DNA from: Variovorax saccharolyticus
Lineage (GTDB): Bacteria > Pseudomonadota > Gammaproteobacteria > Burkholderiales > Burkholderiaceae_C
Direction: 5' to 3'
NCBI RefSeq assembly: GCF_030316765.1
Contig: NZ_JASZYT010000002.1
Span: 124,001 to 188,000 of the forward strand
DNA: 64,000 nucleotides
Shown here: piece by piece, positions 35,434 to 44,690 of the stretch
How positions within the stretch are numbered: position 1 is the stretch's first letter
Layout of the letters: each line of letters opens with the position of its first letter
The notes under the pieces: model-generated
Database searches by the model: none
Told to the model about the DNA's origin: nothing
The model's input: the letters and a program-made list of their open reading frames with translations, nothing else
Program-made: the position numbers and the translations under genes

Positions 35434-36468
35434 ATGAGCAGCCCCCTCAGCAACCGCCAGGTCCGCCTCGCCAAACGACCCGAAGGCGCGGCCACGCGCG
35501 ACAACTGGCAGTTCACCACCGAACCGGTCGCCGAGCCCGCCGAAGGCGGCGTGCTGGTCAAGACCCTGTCGCTCTCGCTCGACCCCGCCATGCGCGGCTG
35601 GATGAACGAGGGCAAGAGCTACATCGCGCCGGTCGAGATCGGCGCCGTGATGCGTGCCGGCGGCGTCGGCCGCGTGGCGGCCTCGCGCAATCCGGCCTTC
35701 GCGGTCGGCGATACGGTGTACGGCACGCTCGGCGTGCAGGAGTACGCGCTGGTCCCGCAGGAGGAGATCAAGCGCAACGGCCTCGCCAGGATCGACCTGC
35801 GCGCCGGCACCATCGGTCAATGGCTCAACGTGCTGGGCATGCCCGGCATGACCGGCTACTTCGGCCTCATGGACGTCGGCCAGCCGAAGCCCGGCGAGAC
35901 CGTGGTGGTGTCTGGCGCGGCCGGCGCGGTCGGCCAGACCGTGGGCCAGCTGGCGAAGATCAAGGGCTGCCGCGTGGTCGGCATCGCGGGCGGCGCCGCC
36001 AAGTGCGACTGGGTCGTGAAGGAGCTCGGCTTCGACGCCTGCATCGACTACAAGGCCGGGCCCTCGGCGGTGCGCGAGGGCCTGAAGGCCCACTGCCCCA
36101 AAGGCGTGGACATCTACTTCGACAACGTCGGCGGCGACATCCTCGACACCGTGCTCGCGAAGCTGGCGCGCGGCGCCCGCATCATCATCTGCGGCGCCAT
36201 CAGCCAGTACAACAACACGACGCCGGTGCAGGGCCCGAAGAACTACCTGAGCCTGCTGGTCAACCGCGCGCGCATGCAGGGCATCGTGGTATTCGACTAC
36301 GCCGACCGCTACGGCGAGGCGGTGGCCGAGCTGTCGGGTTACCTGAAGGACGGCCGCATGAAGAGCCGCGAGGATGTCGTCGAAGGCATCGACACCTTCC
36401 CGGAGGCGCTCACTCGCCTGTTCACGGGCGAGAACTTCGGCAAGCTGGTGCTCAAGGTCAGCGACTGA
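35434..36468 (+). CDS. NADP-dependent oxidoreductase (CurA / prostaglandin-reductase-like)
   Basis: A 344-residue zinc-free medium-chain reductase of the leukotriene B4 12-hydroxydehydrogenase group. Family marks: N-R-Q-V-R-L-A-K-R-P-E-G at the start, S-L-D-P-A-M-R-G-W-M, and the NADP loop S-G-A-A-G-A-V-G-Q-T-V-G. Members reduce alkenals, alkenones or curcumin. ATG 35434 with AAGGAG 9 bases upstream. Its stop is six bases from the stop of the opposing exporter gene, without a terminator between. Confidence 0.92.
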   Translation: MSSPLSNRQVRLAKRPEGAATRDNWQFTTEPVAEPAEGGVLVKTLSLSLDPAMRGWMNEGKSYIAPVEIGAVMRAGGVGRVAASRNPAFAVGDTVYGTLGVQEYALVPQEEIKRNGLARIDLRAGTIGQWLNVLGMPGMTGYFGLMDVGQPKPGETVVVSGAAGAVGQTVGQLAKIKGCRVVGIAGGAAKCDWVVKELGFDACIDYKAGPSAVREGLKAHCPKGVDIYFDNVGGDILDTVLAKLARGARIIICGAISQYNNTTPVQGPKNYLSLLVNRARMQGIVVFDYADRYGEAVAELSGYLKDGRMKSREDVVEGIDTFPEALTRLFTGENFGKLVLKVSD

Positions 36469-36474
36469 CCGCCG

Positions 36475-37320
36475 CTAGCGCGCCCGCGTGCCCATCACGG
36501 CGGCCGAGATGATCAGCACTGCGGCCAACGCGATGCTCCAGCTCGGCGGCCGCCCCGTGACGAGCAGCAGCAGCGCGGTCGATGCCAGCGGCGTGATGTA
36601 GCTCAGGATGCCGATCTGCCGCGCGTCGCCGCGCTTGAGCGCCAGGTCCCAGAAGAAGAAGGCGGCGCCCAAGGGGCCCAGCCCGCACAGCGCGACCAGC
36701 ATCCAGTCGCGCGTCGACAGCAGCGCCGAGGGTTCGAGCAGCGCGTGGCACAGCAGCGCCAGCGCGCCCGACACCAGGCCGAACAGGCCGATGGCGCTGG
36801 TCGGGAAAGCCGGCACGCGCCGGGTCCACAACGAATAGCTGGCCCAGATGAAGGCCGAGCCCAGCGCCGGCAGGAAGCCCCAGTAGCTGCCCGCCGCGGC
36901 GCCCGAGTCACCGCCGCGCGCGCCCAGAATCGCGATCGCCGCGCCGGCGAAGCCCAGCAGCGCCGCCACCACGTGCAAGCGCCGCAGCGACATGCCGGGC
37001 AGCAGCACCGGCGCCAGCACCACCATGAACAAGGGCCACAGGTAGTTGACCAGGTTGGCCTCGACCGGCGGGGCATGGCGCAGCGCGATGAAGAGCAGGA
37101 AGTGGAAGCCGAACAGGCCGTACACGCCCAATGCCAGCGTGCGCGCCGGCACGGCCCAGGCACGCCGGTCGCGCAATGCCAGCGGCCAGCTCAAGACGCT
37201 GCCGATGATCAGCGCCAGCCCGGTCAGCAGGAAGGGCGGCAGATGCGCGAGCGACGCCCCCAGAGAGGCGAGGGTGGCCCAGAGGGCGATGGCGGCAAGG
37301 GCGTTGAGGGTCGGGGACAT
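36475..37320 (-). CDS. EamA/DMT-family exporter (YddG-like)
   Basis: A 281-residue inner-membrane protein of the drug/metabolite transporter superfamily with ten helices in two EamA repeats. The segment V-E-A-N-L-V-N-Y-L-W-P-L is that of YddG-type aromatic amino acid exporters, so export of aromatic amino acids or analogues is the best guess. ATG 37320 begins the first helix. It lies 70 bases downstream of the AraC gene on the same strand. Confidence 0.88.
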   Translation of the reverse strand: MSPTLNALAAIALWATLASLGASLAHLPPFLLTGLALIIGSVLSWPLALRDRRAWAVPARTLALGVYGLFGFHFLLFIALRHAPPVEANLVNYLWPLFMVVLAPVLLPGMSLRRLHVVAALLGFAGAAIAILGARGGDSGAAAGSYWGFLPALGSAFIWASYSLWTRRVPAFPTSAIGLFGLVSGALALLCHALLEPSALLSTRDWMLVALCGLGPLGAAFFFWDLALKRGDARQIGILSYITPLASTALLLLVTGRPPSWSIALAAVLIISAAVMGTRAR

Positions 37321-37390
37321 GGCCGCCGAGCTTAAGCTGCGCGGTCGTCGCGCAACGCCGGTTACTCGTCGCGCGACGCCGGATCGAGCG

Positions 37391-38098
37391 TCAGGGTCGG
37401 GCGCCGAGGCGACGCAACGCGGCCGTGAGGGCCGAGGGCGAACGGTAGCCGCTGCGGCGGGCCGCCTCGGCGACGCTGAGCCCGCGCTGGCGCAACTGGC
37501 GCGCATGCAGCAGGCGCTGCCCGCGCAGCCAGTGCATCGCGCTCATGCCCTGCTCGTCGCGGCAGCGCTGCGCGAACTGGCTCGGGCTCAGGCAGGCGAA
37601 GGCGGCGAGGTCGGCGACGCAGAGGGGCAGATGCCAGCGCGCCCGGGCCCAGTCCGCGAGGCCGGGCCAGTCGATCGCGCGACCCCGGGCGTTCGGCACG
37701 GCCGGCCCCCAGGCCTCGAGCAGCAGGTCCGGCGCGTGGTGCAGCGCGGCCTGCGGAGGGGCGGGCTGCTCCAGGCACAGCGCGAGGTGACGGGCCAGCG
37801 ACAACGACAGCGGCGCCAGCGGCGAGCGGCCGGCGCACTGCGCCCACAAGGCCTGCGCGGTGTCGAGCACCAGGCAGCGGCTGCCGGTCCTCGATTCGAA
37901 GTCGTGCCGGTCGCCGGGCGCGACGACCCAGCCGTCACCGGCAGCGATGCGGCGGCCGCGCCCCTCGACCTCGAGTTCGAGCACGCCGTCGAGCCCCACG
38001 AGCACCTGGAAATGCGCATGCGAATGGCTGCCGCGCGAGGCGCCGTAGCGGCGCAGGGAGAGGCCGTTCACAGGAGGCGAAGACGCTTCAGGTCGCAT
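37391..38098 (-). CDS. AraC-family transcriptional regulator (cupin type)
   Basis: A 235-residue regulator with an N-terminal cupin-like half (S-H-S-H-A-H-F-Q-V-L-V-G-L-D-G-V-L-E-L) and a C-terminal AraC helix-turn-helix pair (V-A-D-L-A-A-F-A-C-L-S-P-S-Q-F-A-Q-R and A-R-R-S-G-Y-R-S-P-S-A-L-T). Shorter than typical 280-300 residue AraC proteins, as for cupin-type members. It is followed on the same strand by the YddG-like exporter, which it may control. Confidence 0.85.
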   Translation of the reverse strand: MRPEASSPPVNGLSLRRYGASRGSHSHAHFQVLVGLDGVLELEVEGRGRRIAAGDGWVVAPGDRHDFESRTGSRCLVLDTAQALWAQCAGRSPLAPLSLSLARHLALCLEQPAPPQAALHHAPDLLLEAWGPAVPNARGRAIDWPGLADWARARWHLPLCVADLAAFACLSPSQFAQRCRDEQGMSAMHWLRGQRLLHARQLRQRGLSVAEAARRSGYRSPSALTAALRRLGARP

Positions 38099-38134
38099 GG
38101 AGGACGCCGATTCTGCTCGTCCCGCGGTCCACTG

Positions 38135-39193
38135 TCACGCCAGCCGCAGCAGCAGCGCCGACGCGCCGCACACCAGCAGGAACGGGATGCTCAGGCGGTG
38201 GAACTCGCGCAGTCCGTTCGGCACCTTCGCCAGCCGCAGCGCGATCAGGTTGGCGAGCGAGCCCAGCACGCAGCCGAAGCCGCCGACGCTGACGCCCGCG
38301 GCCAGCGCCGGCAGGTCGTGCACGAAGCGGTCGAGCACGATCGTGGCGGGCACGTTGCTGATGACCTGCGACGTGAAGATCGCCGCCAGATAGGCGCGCC
38401 AGCCTTCGCCGATCGGCAGGCTGCCGAGCAGGGTCGCCACCGCGGGCAGTTCGGCCAGCTGGCGCAGATCGATGAACATCAGCGCGATGATCGCGAGCAG
38501 CGCCCAGTCGACCCCCAGCAGCACCCGCGGGCGCAGCAGCAGGAAGGCGCCGAAGACCACGCCCAGGCCTGCCAGCAACCAGTGGCGGTCGAGCGCGATC
38601 ACGAAGCCGACGAACAGCAGGCCCGACAGCGCCAGCAGCCGCGGCTGCACCGGCGCCATCTCGCTCGACGGCTTGAGCGCGATCGGGATCCGCGGCACGC
38701 CGAGCCAGATCGCAGCGAAGAGCCAGAACAGCATCACCCCCACGGTCGGGCCCATCATGGCCATGAAAGACAGGAAGCTCTCGCCCGAGCGATGCCAGAG
38801 GAACAGGTTCTGCGGATTGCCGATCGGCGTCAGCGCCGAGCCGGCGTTGACCGCCAGCGCCTCGATCACCACCAGCCGCGCCAGCGGCAGGTGGGCCTGG
38901 GTCGCCAGCACCCGCGTCAGCGGCACCAGCAGGAACAGGCTGACGTCGTTGGTGACCAGCGCCGACAGCACGGCCGCGCTGGCGGCCAGCAGCAGCACCA
39001 GGGTGCGCAGGTCGTGGGTGCGTGCCAGCAGCCGCGCTGCGGCGGCCTGCAGCATGCCGCTGCGCTCGACGCCCTGCGTGATGGCCAGGAGGCCGGCCAG
39101 CGCCCCGATGGTCTGCCAGTCGACCAGCCGGAGGTAGTCCATCGGTGCCCGCGGCCGGACCAGGGCGAAGAGGATCGCCGCCGCCACCAGCAC
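38135..39193 (-). CDS. Ion-transporter-superfamily permease (ArsB/NhaD/SLC13-like)
   Basis: A 352-residue protein with about ten helices. G-S-A-L-T-P-I-G-N-P-Q-N-L-F-L-W is the citrate/anion-transporter (CitMHS/ArsB) fingerprint and T-S-Q-V-I-S-N-V-P-A-T-I-V-L the second. No arsenite regulators or reductases are near, so arsenite transport is not supported; it may carry an organic or inorganic anion. The start is uncertain: GTG 39193 keeps the first helix (V-L-V-A-A-A-I-L-F-A-L-V), while ATG 39142 would lose it. Confidence 0.75.
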   Translation of the reverse strand: MLVAAAILFALVRPRAPMDYLRLVDWQTIGALAGLLAITQGVERSGMLQAAAARLLARTHDLRTLVLLLAASAAVLSALVTNDVSLFLLVPLTRVLATQAHLPLARLVVIEALAVNAGSALTPIGNPQNLFLWHRSGESFLSFMAMMGPTVGVMLFWLFAAIWLGVPRIPIALKPSSEMAPVQPRLLALSGLLFVGFVIALDRHWLLAGLGVVFGAFLLLRPRVLLGVDWALLAIIALMFIDLRQLAELPAVATLLGSLPIGEGWRAYLAAIFTSQVISNVPATIVLDRFVHDLPALAAGVSVGGFGCVLGSLANLIALRLAKVPNGLREFHRLSIPFLLVCGASALLLRLA

Positions 39194-39245
39194 CCAGAGC
39201 AGGCCGTTGCCGCCGCCTTCGTGCGGCGCCCCCTCCGGGGTGGGT

Positions 39246-40790
39246 TCAGCGCGCGACGAGCTCACGCAGTTCGCGCTTGAGCACCTTGCCGATCGCGCTG
39301 CGCGGCAACTCGTCGATGAACTGCAGGCGAGCCAGGCGCTGGGTCTTGCCGAGCTGGTCGTTGGTCCATTGCAGGATCGTGTCGGAGGCGGTGTCGTCGC
39401 CGGCGCGGCGGACCACGAAGGCGACCGGCGTCTCGCCCCATTGCTCCGAAGGCACGCCGACCACCGCGACATCGGCCACTGCCGGATGGGCCCGCACCAC
39501 GGTCTCGAGGTCGCTCGGATAGATGTTGAAGCCGCCGCTGATGATCATGTCCTTCTTGCGGTCGAACAGGGTCAGGAAGCCGTCGTCGTCGAAGCGGCCG
39601 ACATCGCCGGTGCGGATGAAGCGCTTGCCGCTCGGGTCGAACCATTCGGCCTCGCGCGTCTTGGCGGGCTGGCGGTGGTAGCCGACCATCATGCCGGCCG
39701 AGTGCCCGACCACTTCACCCGCTTCGCCGCGCGCCACCTCGCGGCCTTCCTCGTCGATCAGCCGGATGTCGCTGCCCTCGGCCGCCTGGCCGACGGTGTG
39801 CAGCTTGTCCGGATGCAGGTGGGCCTCGAGGATGCAGGTGCCGCCGCCTTCGGTCATGCCGTAGAACTCGATCAGGCCGCCGGGCCAGCGCTCGAGCACG
39901 TCGGCCTTGAGCGCCGCGTTGAAGGGCGCGCTGGTGCTGAACTTGTACTGGAAGCTCGCGAGATCGTGCGCTCCGAAATCGGGGCGCGCCATCAGGCGCT
40001 GGTACTGCACCGGCACCAGCATGGTGTGCGTGACGCGACGGCTTTCGGCGAGCTTCAGATAGGCGGCCGCATCGAACTTCGGCATCAGCAGAACGCAGCC
40101 GCCGAAGGCCAGGGTCGGAAAGAACACGACCAGTGTGGTGTTGGAGTAGAGCGGCGTCGACAGCAGGGTGACCGTCTCGGGGCGGTACTCGTACCTGGCG
40201 CCGCGCTGCACGTGCGCCCAGCGCATGCCGTGGCCCTGGACGATGCCCTTGGGCTCGCCCGTGGTGCCTGACGAATAGATGATGTTGAAGGGCGACGAGC
40301 GCTGCAGCTCGACCGGGGCGGGCCGCACGCCGGCGGCTGCGAGCCAGGCCTCGAAGTCGCCGCCGGCGGCCGAGCCGTCGAGCGCGAGGCGAGGGATGGC
40401 GCCCGGCGCCGCCGGACCGATCACCTCGGCCGCCGCCTGGTCGACGAACAGGATGCGTGCGCCCGCGTCCTCGATCATGCGCGCCAGGCTGGCGGGTGTG
40501 GAGCCCGGCGCCAGCGGCGCGACCGCGACGCCGGCGCGCAGGGCACCGAGGAACACCGCCGCGTAGTTGACGCTCGATGCGGCGCAGATGGCGATCGCAT
40601 CGCCGGCCGCCAGGCCGTCGCGCTGCAGGCTGGCCGCGATGCGGTCCATCAGCGCATCGAGCGCGCCGTAGCTCAGTTCATGCGTGGCGTCGGCCAGGGC
40701 GGGCCGTTCGGGCGCCTGCTTGGCATGGATGGAGATCAGTTCGGCGATCAGGCCGAAATCGCGCTGGATGGCGGCTTCGAAGTTGCTCAT
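39246..40790 (-). CDS. AMP-forming acyl/aryl-CoA synthetase
   Basis: A 514-residue class I adenylate-forming enzyme that activates a carboxylic acid to its CoA thioester through an acyl-AMP. Motifs: YSSGTTGEPKG (phosphate loop, about 175-185), F-Y-G-M-T-E-G-G (A5), R-T-G-D-V-G (A7) and the catalytic Lys in the C-terminal S-A-I-G-K-V-L-K-R. The substrate pocket cannot be read reliably; related enzymes use cyclohexanecarboxylate, benzoate or fatty acids. Transcribed towards the permease gene, with 52 bases between. Confidence 0.9.
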   Translation of the reverse strand: MSNFEAAIQRDFGLIAELISIHAKQAPERPALADATHELSYGALDALMDRIAASLQRDGLAAGDAIAICAASSVNYAAVFLGALRAGVAVAPLAPGSTPASLARMIEDAGARILFVDQAAAEVIGPAAPGAIPRLALDGSAAGGDFEAWLAAAGVRPAPVELQRSSPFNIIYSSGTTGEPKGIVQGHGMRWAHVQRGARYEYRPETVTLLSTPLYSNTTLVVFFPTLAFGGCVLLMPKFDAAAYLKLAESRRVTHTMLVPVQYQRLMARPDFGAHDLASFQYKFSTSAPFNAALKADVLERWPGGLIEFYGMTEGGGTCILEAHLHPDKLHTVGQAAEGSDIRLIDEEGREVARGEAGEVVGHSAGMMVGYHRQPAKTREAEWFDPSGKRFIRTGDVGRFDDDGFLTLFDRKKDMIISGGFNIYPSDLETVVRAHPAVADVAVVGVPSEQWGETPVAFVVRRAGDDTASDTILQWTNDQLGKTQRLARLQFIDELPRSAIGKVLKRELRELVAR

Positions 40791-40962
40791 TTTTCGGTGG
40801 CTTCAATGGATCAGCAGTGCGGCAAGCGCTGCGCAATCTTACGCGTCGCACCCGTGGAGGGGCGGCGGGTGCGATTGCGACTTTTCTGATTTCCTTGCCT
40901 CTCTCCGACCCCTAGCATCCTGCGTTCGGTCGAGTTCATTCAGCTGTTTTTCCAGGAGTTTC

Positions 40963-42042
40963 ATGTCTTCCAAGAAGGTCAGGGTGGTCGTCCAGGGCGG
41001 CGACGGCAGGAACGTCGTCCAGGACCTGGCCTTGCATGGCCCAGCCGCCCGGATCAAGGTCCAGTCCAAGGACAAGTACCTGCTCCAGGGCCATGACGAT
41101 GGGTTCGGGCCCGAAAACGTCACGGCGACCCGGGTCGGCCACGATCTGCACATCGCGCTCGAAGGCGAATCGAGTCCGGGTCTGGTCCTCGAGGGCTACT
41201 TCTCCGGGTCGGATGTCGAGGGCCTCTTCGGCAGCGCCGAGGACGGCCAGCTGCACGCCTACGTGCCCACCGATGGCGGCGAGATCTTCGATCTGGCCGA
41301 AGGCGAGCCACTGCCGCTGGGCCTGGGCAGCGAATCTCATGGCGCCGGCGCGCCCTATCTGATCGCGGACAGCCAGGACGGCGGCTTCGGCTTCGCGCCG
41401 CTGGCGCTGCTCGGCGGGCTGGCGGGGCTCGGCCTGAGCGGGGCTTTCGGTGGCCGCGGCCCCGATGGGGTCGATCTTCCCGCCGGCGAGGCACCGGCGC
41501 CGTCGGCGCCGCTGGAACCCGAGGCGGACGCCCCTGCCGCCGAGGACCTCAGCCACCTCGTCACGGAGACCGGCGAATTCGCAGGCCTCGTCTTCGACGT
41601 CCAGGCGGGCGACCAGGTGGACGGAGGCTCGGGCGACGATCTGATGAGGATCCGCGCGACCGACTTCGCCCGGCTGGATGGCGGCGGCGGCATCGACATG
41701 CTGGTGCTGGATGGCAGCGACATGCATGTCGACCTCTCGGCGCTGGGCTCGAAGGTGCAGCAGATCGAGAAGTTCGACCTCGGTGCGGGCCACAACACGC
41801 TGGCGCTGAAGGCGGGCGATGTGCTGGCCAACGGACAGGCCGACATGGTGCTGCAAGACGGCAGGACGCAGATGGTGGTCAACGGCGCGCAAGGAGAGGT
41901 GGATCTTCTCGACGGCATGGCCGACGGCTGGAGCAGCCATGGCGCGACCACCGTGGGCGGCGTGACCTACAACGTGTACGCCAACCTGGCAGGCACGGCC
42001 GAGCTGCTGGTCGAAGACCGGGTGCAGGTCGCGATCCTGTAG
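40963..42042 (+). CDS. Miniature BapA-like cell-surface/secreted protein
   Basis: A 359-residue protein without a Sec signal. The N-terminal 90 residues resemble the BapA prefix domain of giant type-1-secreted adhesins (A-R-I-K-V-Q-S-K-D-K-Y-L-L, T-A-T-R-V-G-H-D-L-H-I-A-L-E-G). A Gly/Leu hydrophobic patch (about 147-165) follows, then an acidic Pro/Ala linker, and a C-terminal module (about 205-359) with D-G-G-S-G-D-D and D-G-G-G-G-I-D-M-L-V calcium-type loops plus the G-V-T-Y-N-V-Y-A-N and L-L-V-E-D-R-V-Q-V end found at the C-termini of such adhesins. The large repeats between the two ends are absent. ATG 40963 has CAGGAG upstream. Secretion by a type 1 system is inferred; none is encoded in the window. 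Confidence 0.65.
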   Translation: MSSKKVRVVVQGGDGRNVVQDLALHGPAARIKVQSKDKYLLQGHDDGFGPENVTATRVGHDLHIALEGESSPGLVLEGYFSGSDVEGLFGSAEDGQLHAYVPTDGGEIFDLAEGEPLPLGLGSESHGAGAPYLIADSQDGGFGFAPLALLGGLAGLGLSGAFGGRGPDGVDLPAGEAPAPSAPLEPEADAPAAEDLSHLVTETGEFAGLVFDVQAGDQVDGGSGDDLMRIRATDFARLDGGGGIDMLVLDGSDMHVDLSALGSKVQQIEKFDLGAGHNTLALKAGDVLANGQADMVLQDGRTQMVVNGAQGEVDLLDGMADGWSSHGATTVGGVTYNVYANLAGTAELLVEDRVQVAIL

Positions 42043-42101
42043 GTGGAACTTCAACCTTCTTGAATCTCGCAGAGGCTCCGTCGAGCTTCCGACGTCTTCT
42101 C

Positions 42102-42671
42102 ATGCCATCGAAATCCATTCCTTCTCTCGCGCGCCGGGTCTACGGCCGCCGGTTCCTTGCTTCGGTGCTGTCGCTGCTGTGTCTGGTGGCCGCGCCGGCT
42201 GTATCCGCCCGAAGCGGTCCGCGCGACGACGGGCCGGTCTACGTTCCGGTGCCCGCAGTCGCGTCGCACCAAGCCCAGCTGATTCTCTTCCGCGGCGCGG
42301 CACCGGATGCCGACGTCGGCAAGCGCGGCCTCGGCGCGCATGTCTACGTGGACGGTGAATTTCATGGTGCCCTGCTGCCCAACGGCTGGACCCGCCTGTG
42401 CGTGGCCCCCGGCGACCATTCGATCGAGGCCTACGTGGGCGACGCACCCCTGTACCGGGGCAAGGCGCGGCCGGCGACCCGTGTCAGCCTCGAGGGCGGC
42501 AAGACCTATTTCGCGGGCGTCCCGGAGCAAGGCGCGGCGGAGCTCCGGCCCTTCCGTCGCGCCGAAGCCGAGGGGGTGCTGGAGGGCATGCGCGAGCAGC
42601 GCCATCTCTTCAGCCGCGCGAGCGCGGTGGTGCCCTGCCAGGACCGGCCTGCATCGGCCTTGCTCCAATGA
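42102..42671 (+). CDS. Exported protein with DUF2846-like domain
   Basis: A 189-residue protein with a signal peptide (F-L-A-S-V-L-S-L-L-C-L-V-A-A-P-A-V-S-A, cleavage near residue 36). The mature part has the PEGA/DUF2846-type pattern A-Q-L-I-L-F-R, H-V-Y-V-D-G-E-F-H-G-A-L-L-P-N-G-W and S-L-E-G-G-K-T-Y-F. Such domains sit in the periplasm or on the surface and bind other envelope components. It starts 59 bases after the mini-BapA protein in the same direction and is probably co-transcribed. ATG 42102 is chosen over an upstream TTG at 42060 because it is the canonical start nearer to the signal peptide. Confidence 0.7.
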   Translation: MPSKSIPSLARRVYGRRFLASVLSLLCLVAAPAVSARSGPRDDGPVYVPVPAVASHQAQLILFRGAAPDADVGKRGLGAHVYVDGEFHGALLPNGWTRLCVAPGDHSIEAYVGDAPLYRGKARPATRVSLEGGKTYFAGVPEQGAAELRPFRRAEAEGVLEGMREQRHLFSRASAVVPCQDRPASALLQ

Positions 42672-42720
42672 GTCTGCAGTTCGAGGATCGCGGCGCGAGA
42701 CCGGACCTTCGTTACTCGCC

Positions 42721-43701
42721 CTAGACGCCCGCGGCGTGCGCCTGCTGGTCCGCGTGGTAGCTCGAGCGCACCATCGCACCGACCGCCGCGTGGCTGAAGC
42801 CCATCTTGTAGGCCTCTTCCTCGAACATCTTGAAGGTGTCGGGATGCACGTAGCGGCGCACCGGCAGGTGGCTGTTGCTGGGCGACAGGTACTGGCCGAT
42901 GGTCAGCATGTCGATGTCGTGGGCGCGCATGTCGCGCATGACCTGCAGGATCTCTTCGTCGGTCTCGCCGAGGCCGACCATGATGCCGCTCTTGGTCGGC
43001 ACGTCGGGGTGCAGCGCCTTGAACTTCTTCAGCAGGTTGAGGCTGAACTGGTAGTCGCTGCCCGGCCGCGCTTCCTTGTAGAGGCGCGGCGCGGTCTCCA
43101 GGTTGTGGTTCATCACGTCGGGCGGTGCGGCCTTGAGGATCTCGAGCGCGCGGTCGTCGCGGCCGCGGAAGTCGGGCACCAGGATCTCGATCTGCGTCGT
43201 CGGCGAGAGCTCGCGGATGTTGCGGATGCAGTCGACGAAATGCTGGCTGCCGCCGTCGCGCAGGTCGTCGCGGTCGACGCTGGTGATCACCACGTACTTG
43301 AGGCGCAGCTTGGCGATGGTCTTCGCGAGGTTGAGCGGCTCGTCCTTGTCGAGCGGGTCGGGCCGGCCGTGGCCGACATCGCAGAACGGGCAGCGCCGGG
43401 TGCACTTGTCGCCCATGATCATGAAGGTGGCCGTGCCGTTGCCGAAGCACTCGCCGATGTTCGGGCAGGAGGCTTCCTCGCACACCGTGTGCAGGTTGCT
43501 CTCGCGCAGGATCTGCTTGATCTCGTAGAAGCGGGTGGTCGGCGAGCCGGCCTTGACCCGGATCCACTCCGGCTTCTTGAGCACTTCGCCCTGCACCACC
43601 TTGACCGGGATGCGCGACAGCTTGGCCGCGGCCTTCTGCTTGGCGAGCGGGTTGTATTTTTCGGGGCCTTGGGCGTCGCGGACGACTTCGAGGGTGCTCA
43701 T
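42721..43701 (-). CDS. lipA: Lipoyl synthase
   Basis: Radical-SAM enzyme that inserts two sulfurs into octanoyl-lysine on lipoate-dependent dehydrogenase subunits. 326 residues. The radical-SAM cluster motif is C-T-R-R-C-P-F-C-D; the auxiliary, sulfur-donating cluster is held by [12 protein letters not shown]. The C-terminal R-S-S-Y-H-A motif with the conserved Ser ligand is present. It lies 18 bases after lipB, in the operon dat-ybeD-lipB-lipA. Confidence 0.98.
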   Translation of the reverse strand: MSTLEVVRDAQGPEKYNPLAKQKAAAKLSRIPVKVVQGEVLKKPEWIRVKAGSPTTRFYEIKQILRESNLHTVCEEASCPNIGECFGNGTATFMIMGDKCTRRCPFCDVGHGRPDPLDKDEPLNLAKTIAKLRLKYVVITSVDRDDLRDGGSQHFVDCIRNIRELSPTTQIEILVPDFRGRDDRALEILKAAPPDVMNHNLETAPRLYKEARPGSDYQFSLNLLKKFKALHPDVPTKSGIMVGLGETDEEILQVMRDMRAHDIDMLTIGQYLSPSNSHLPVRRYVHPDTFKMFEEEAYKMGFSHAAVGAMVRSSYHADQQAHAAGV

Positions 43702-43719
43702 GGCTGGTCTTTGGCGGGG

Positions 43720-44355
43720 TCAGGGCGCGAGGTAGACGCCGAGCTTGTTGCCCAGCACCTGCGCGGCTTCGTCCCAGGTAGTTTGGACCCCGATTGTAGA
43801 AAGGTCGACGGTTTCGAGTCCTGCGTAGCCGCAAGGGTTGATTCGCGAGAAGGGTTCCAGGTCCATCGCGACATTGAGCGCCACGCCGTGGTAAGTGCAG
43901 TGGCGGCTGACCTTGATGCCCAGCGCGGCGATCTTGCCGAGCCCGCGGAACGGATCGGCCGGGTGCATCGGCCCGGTCAGCGCGGCATGCGAGAACGGGT
44001 CGTCCAGGCGCACGTAGATGCCGGGTGCGCCCGGGACCCGATGCCCCGTGACCTCGAAATGCGCCAGCGTGCGGATCACTGCCTCCTCGATCCGGTAGAC
44101 GTACTCCTTGACGTAATAGCCGGCCCGCCGGAGGTCGAGCAGCGGGTAGGCCACCACCTGGCCGGGCCCGTGGTAGGTCACCTGGCCGCCGCGGTCGGTC
44201 TGCACCACCGGGATCGCGCCCGGGTTCAGCACATGGTCGGTCTTGCCGGCCAGGCCCTGGGTGTAGACCGGCGTGTGCTCGCAGACCCAGAGCTGGTCGG
44301 GGCTGTCGGGCGTGCGCTCCTGCGTCGCCTGCCGCATGGCGGCGTAGGTCGGCAC
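43720..44355 (-). CDS. lipB: Octanoyl-[acyl-carrier-protein]:protein octanoyltransferase
   Basis: LipB moves octanoate from ACP to target lysines, making the LipA substrate. Motifs: [15 protein letters not shown] with the conserved His, active-site Lys in K-I-A-A-L-G-I-K-V and Cys in I-N-P-C-G-Y-A-G-L. The GTG at 44355 gives 211 residues but leaves out a conserved upstream stretch, T-L-L-G-R-V-D-Y, encoded in frame from 44400. No ATG, GTG or TTG precedes that stretch, so the true start may be the CTG at 44398-44400, which overlaps the stop of ybeD. Confidence 0.93.
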   Translation of the reverse strand: MPTYAAMRQATQERTPDSPDQLWVCEHTPVYTQGLAGKTDHVLNPGAIPVVQTDRGGQVTYHGPGQVVAYPLLDLRRAGYYVKEYVYRIEEAVIRTLAHFEVTGHRVPGAPGIYVRLDDPFSHAALTGPMHPADPFRGLGKIAALGIKVSRHCTYHGVALNVAMDLEPFSRINPCGYAGLETVDLSTIGVQTTWDEAAQVLGNKLGVYLAP

Positions 44356-44396
44356 ATAGTCGACGCGGCCGAGCAGCGTCGTCGCGAGCTGGGAGG

Positions 44397-44690
44397 TCAG
44401 AGCACCACTTTCACCATCGGGTGGCTGGACAGCGCCCGGTAGATGTCGTCGAGCTGTTCGCGGCTGGTGGCCGTGACCGTGATGGTCACGCCGAGGTAGT
44501 TGCCGGCCTTGCTGTTGCGCAGCTCGATCGTCGTGGCGTCGAACACCGGGTCGAACTGCTCGGCGATCTGCGTCACGGCGTGCACGAAGCCGTCGGCCTT
44601 CGCGCCCATCACCTTGATCGGGAACTTGGAGGGGTATTCGATCAGCGATTCCTTGCGGGCGTCGAGCGGGGTGTCGGGTGCGGTGGTCAT
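44397..44690 (-). CDS. ybeD: DUF493 family protein YbeD
   Basis: A 97-residue protein of the YbeD/DUF493 family, a small alpha/beta fold resembling allosteric ACT-like domains, found next to lipB in many proteobacteria. Family marks: [12 protein letters not shown] near residue 20 and [15 protein letters not shown]. Function unknown; lipoate-related by context. ATG overlaps the transaminase stop by four bases. Confidence 0.95.
   Translation of the reverse strand: MTTAPDTPLDARKESLIEYPSKFPIKVMGAKADGFVHAVTQIAEQFDPVFDATTIELRNSKAGNYLGVTITVTATSREQLDDIYRALSSHPMVKVVL

Noticed and set aside
38135..39193. Arsenite efflux pump ArsB
   Set aside because: Fold and helix motifs fit the whole ion-transporter superfamily; no arsR or arsC lies nearby, so arsenite specificity cannot be claimed.
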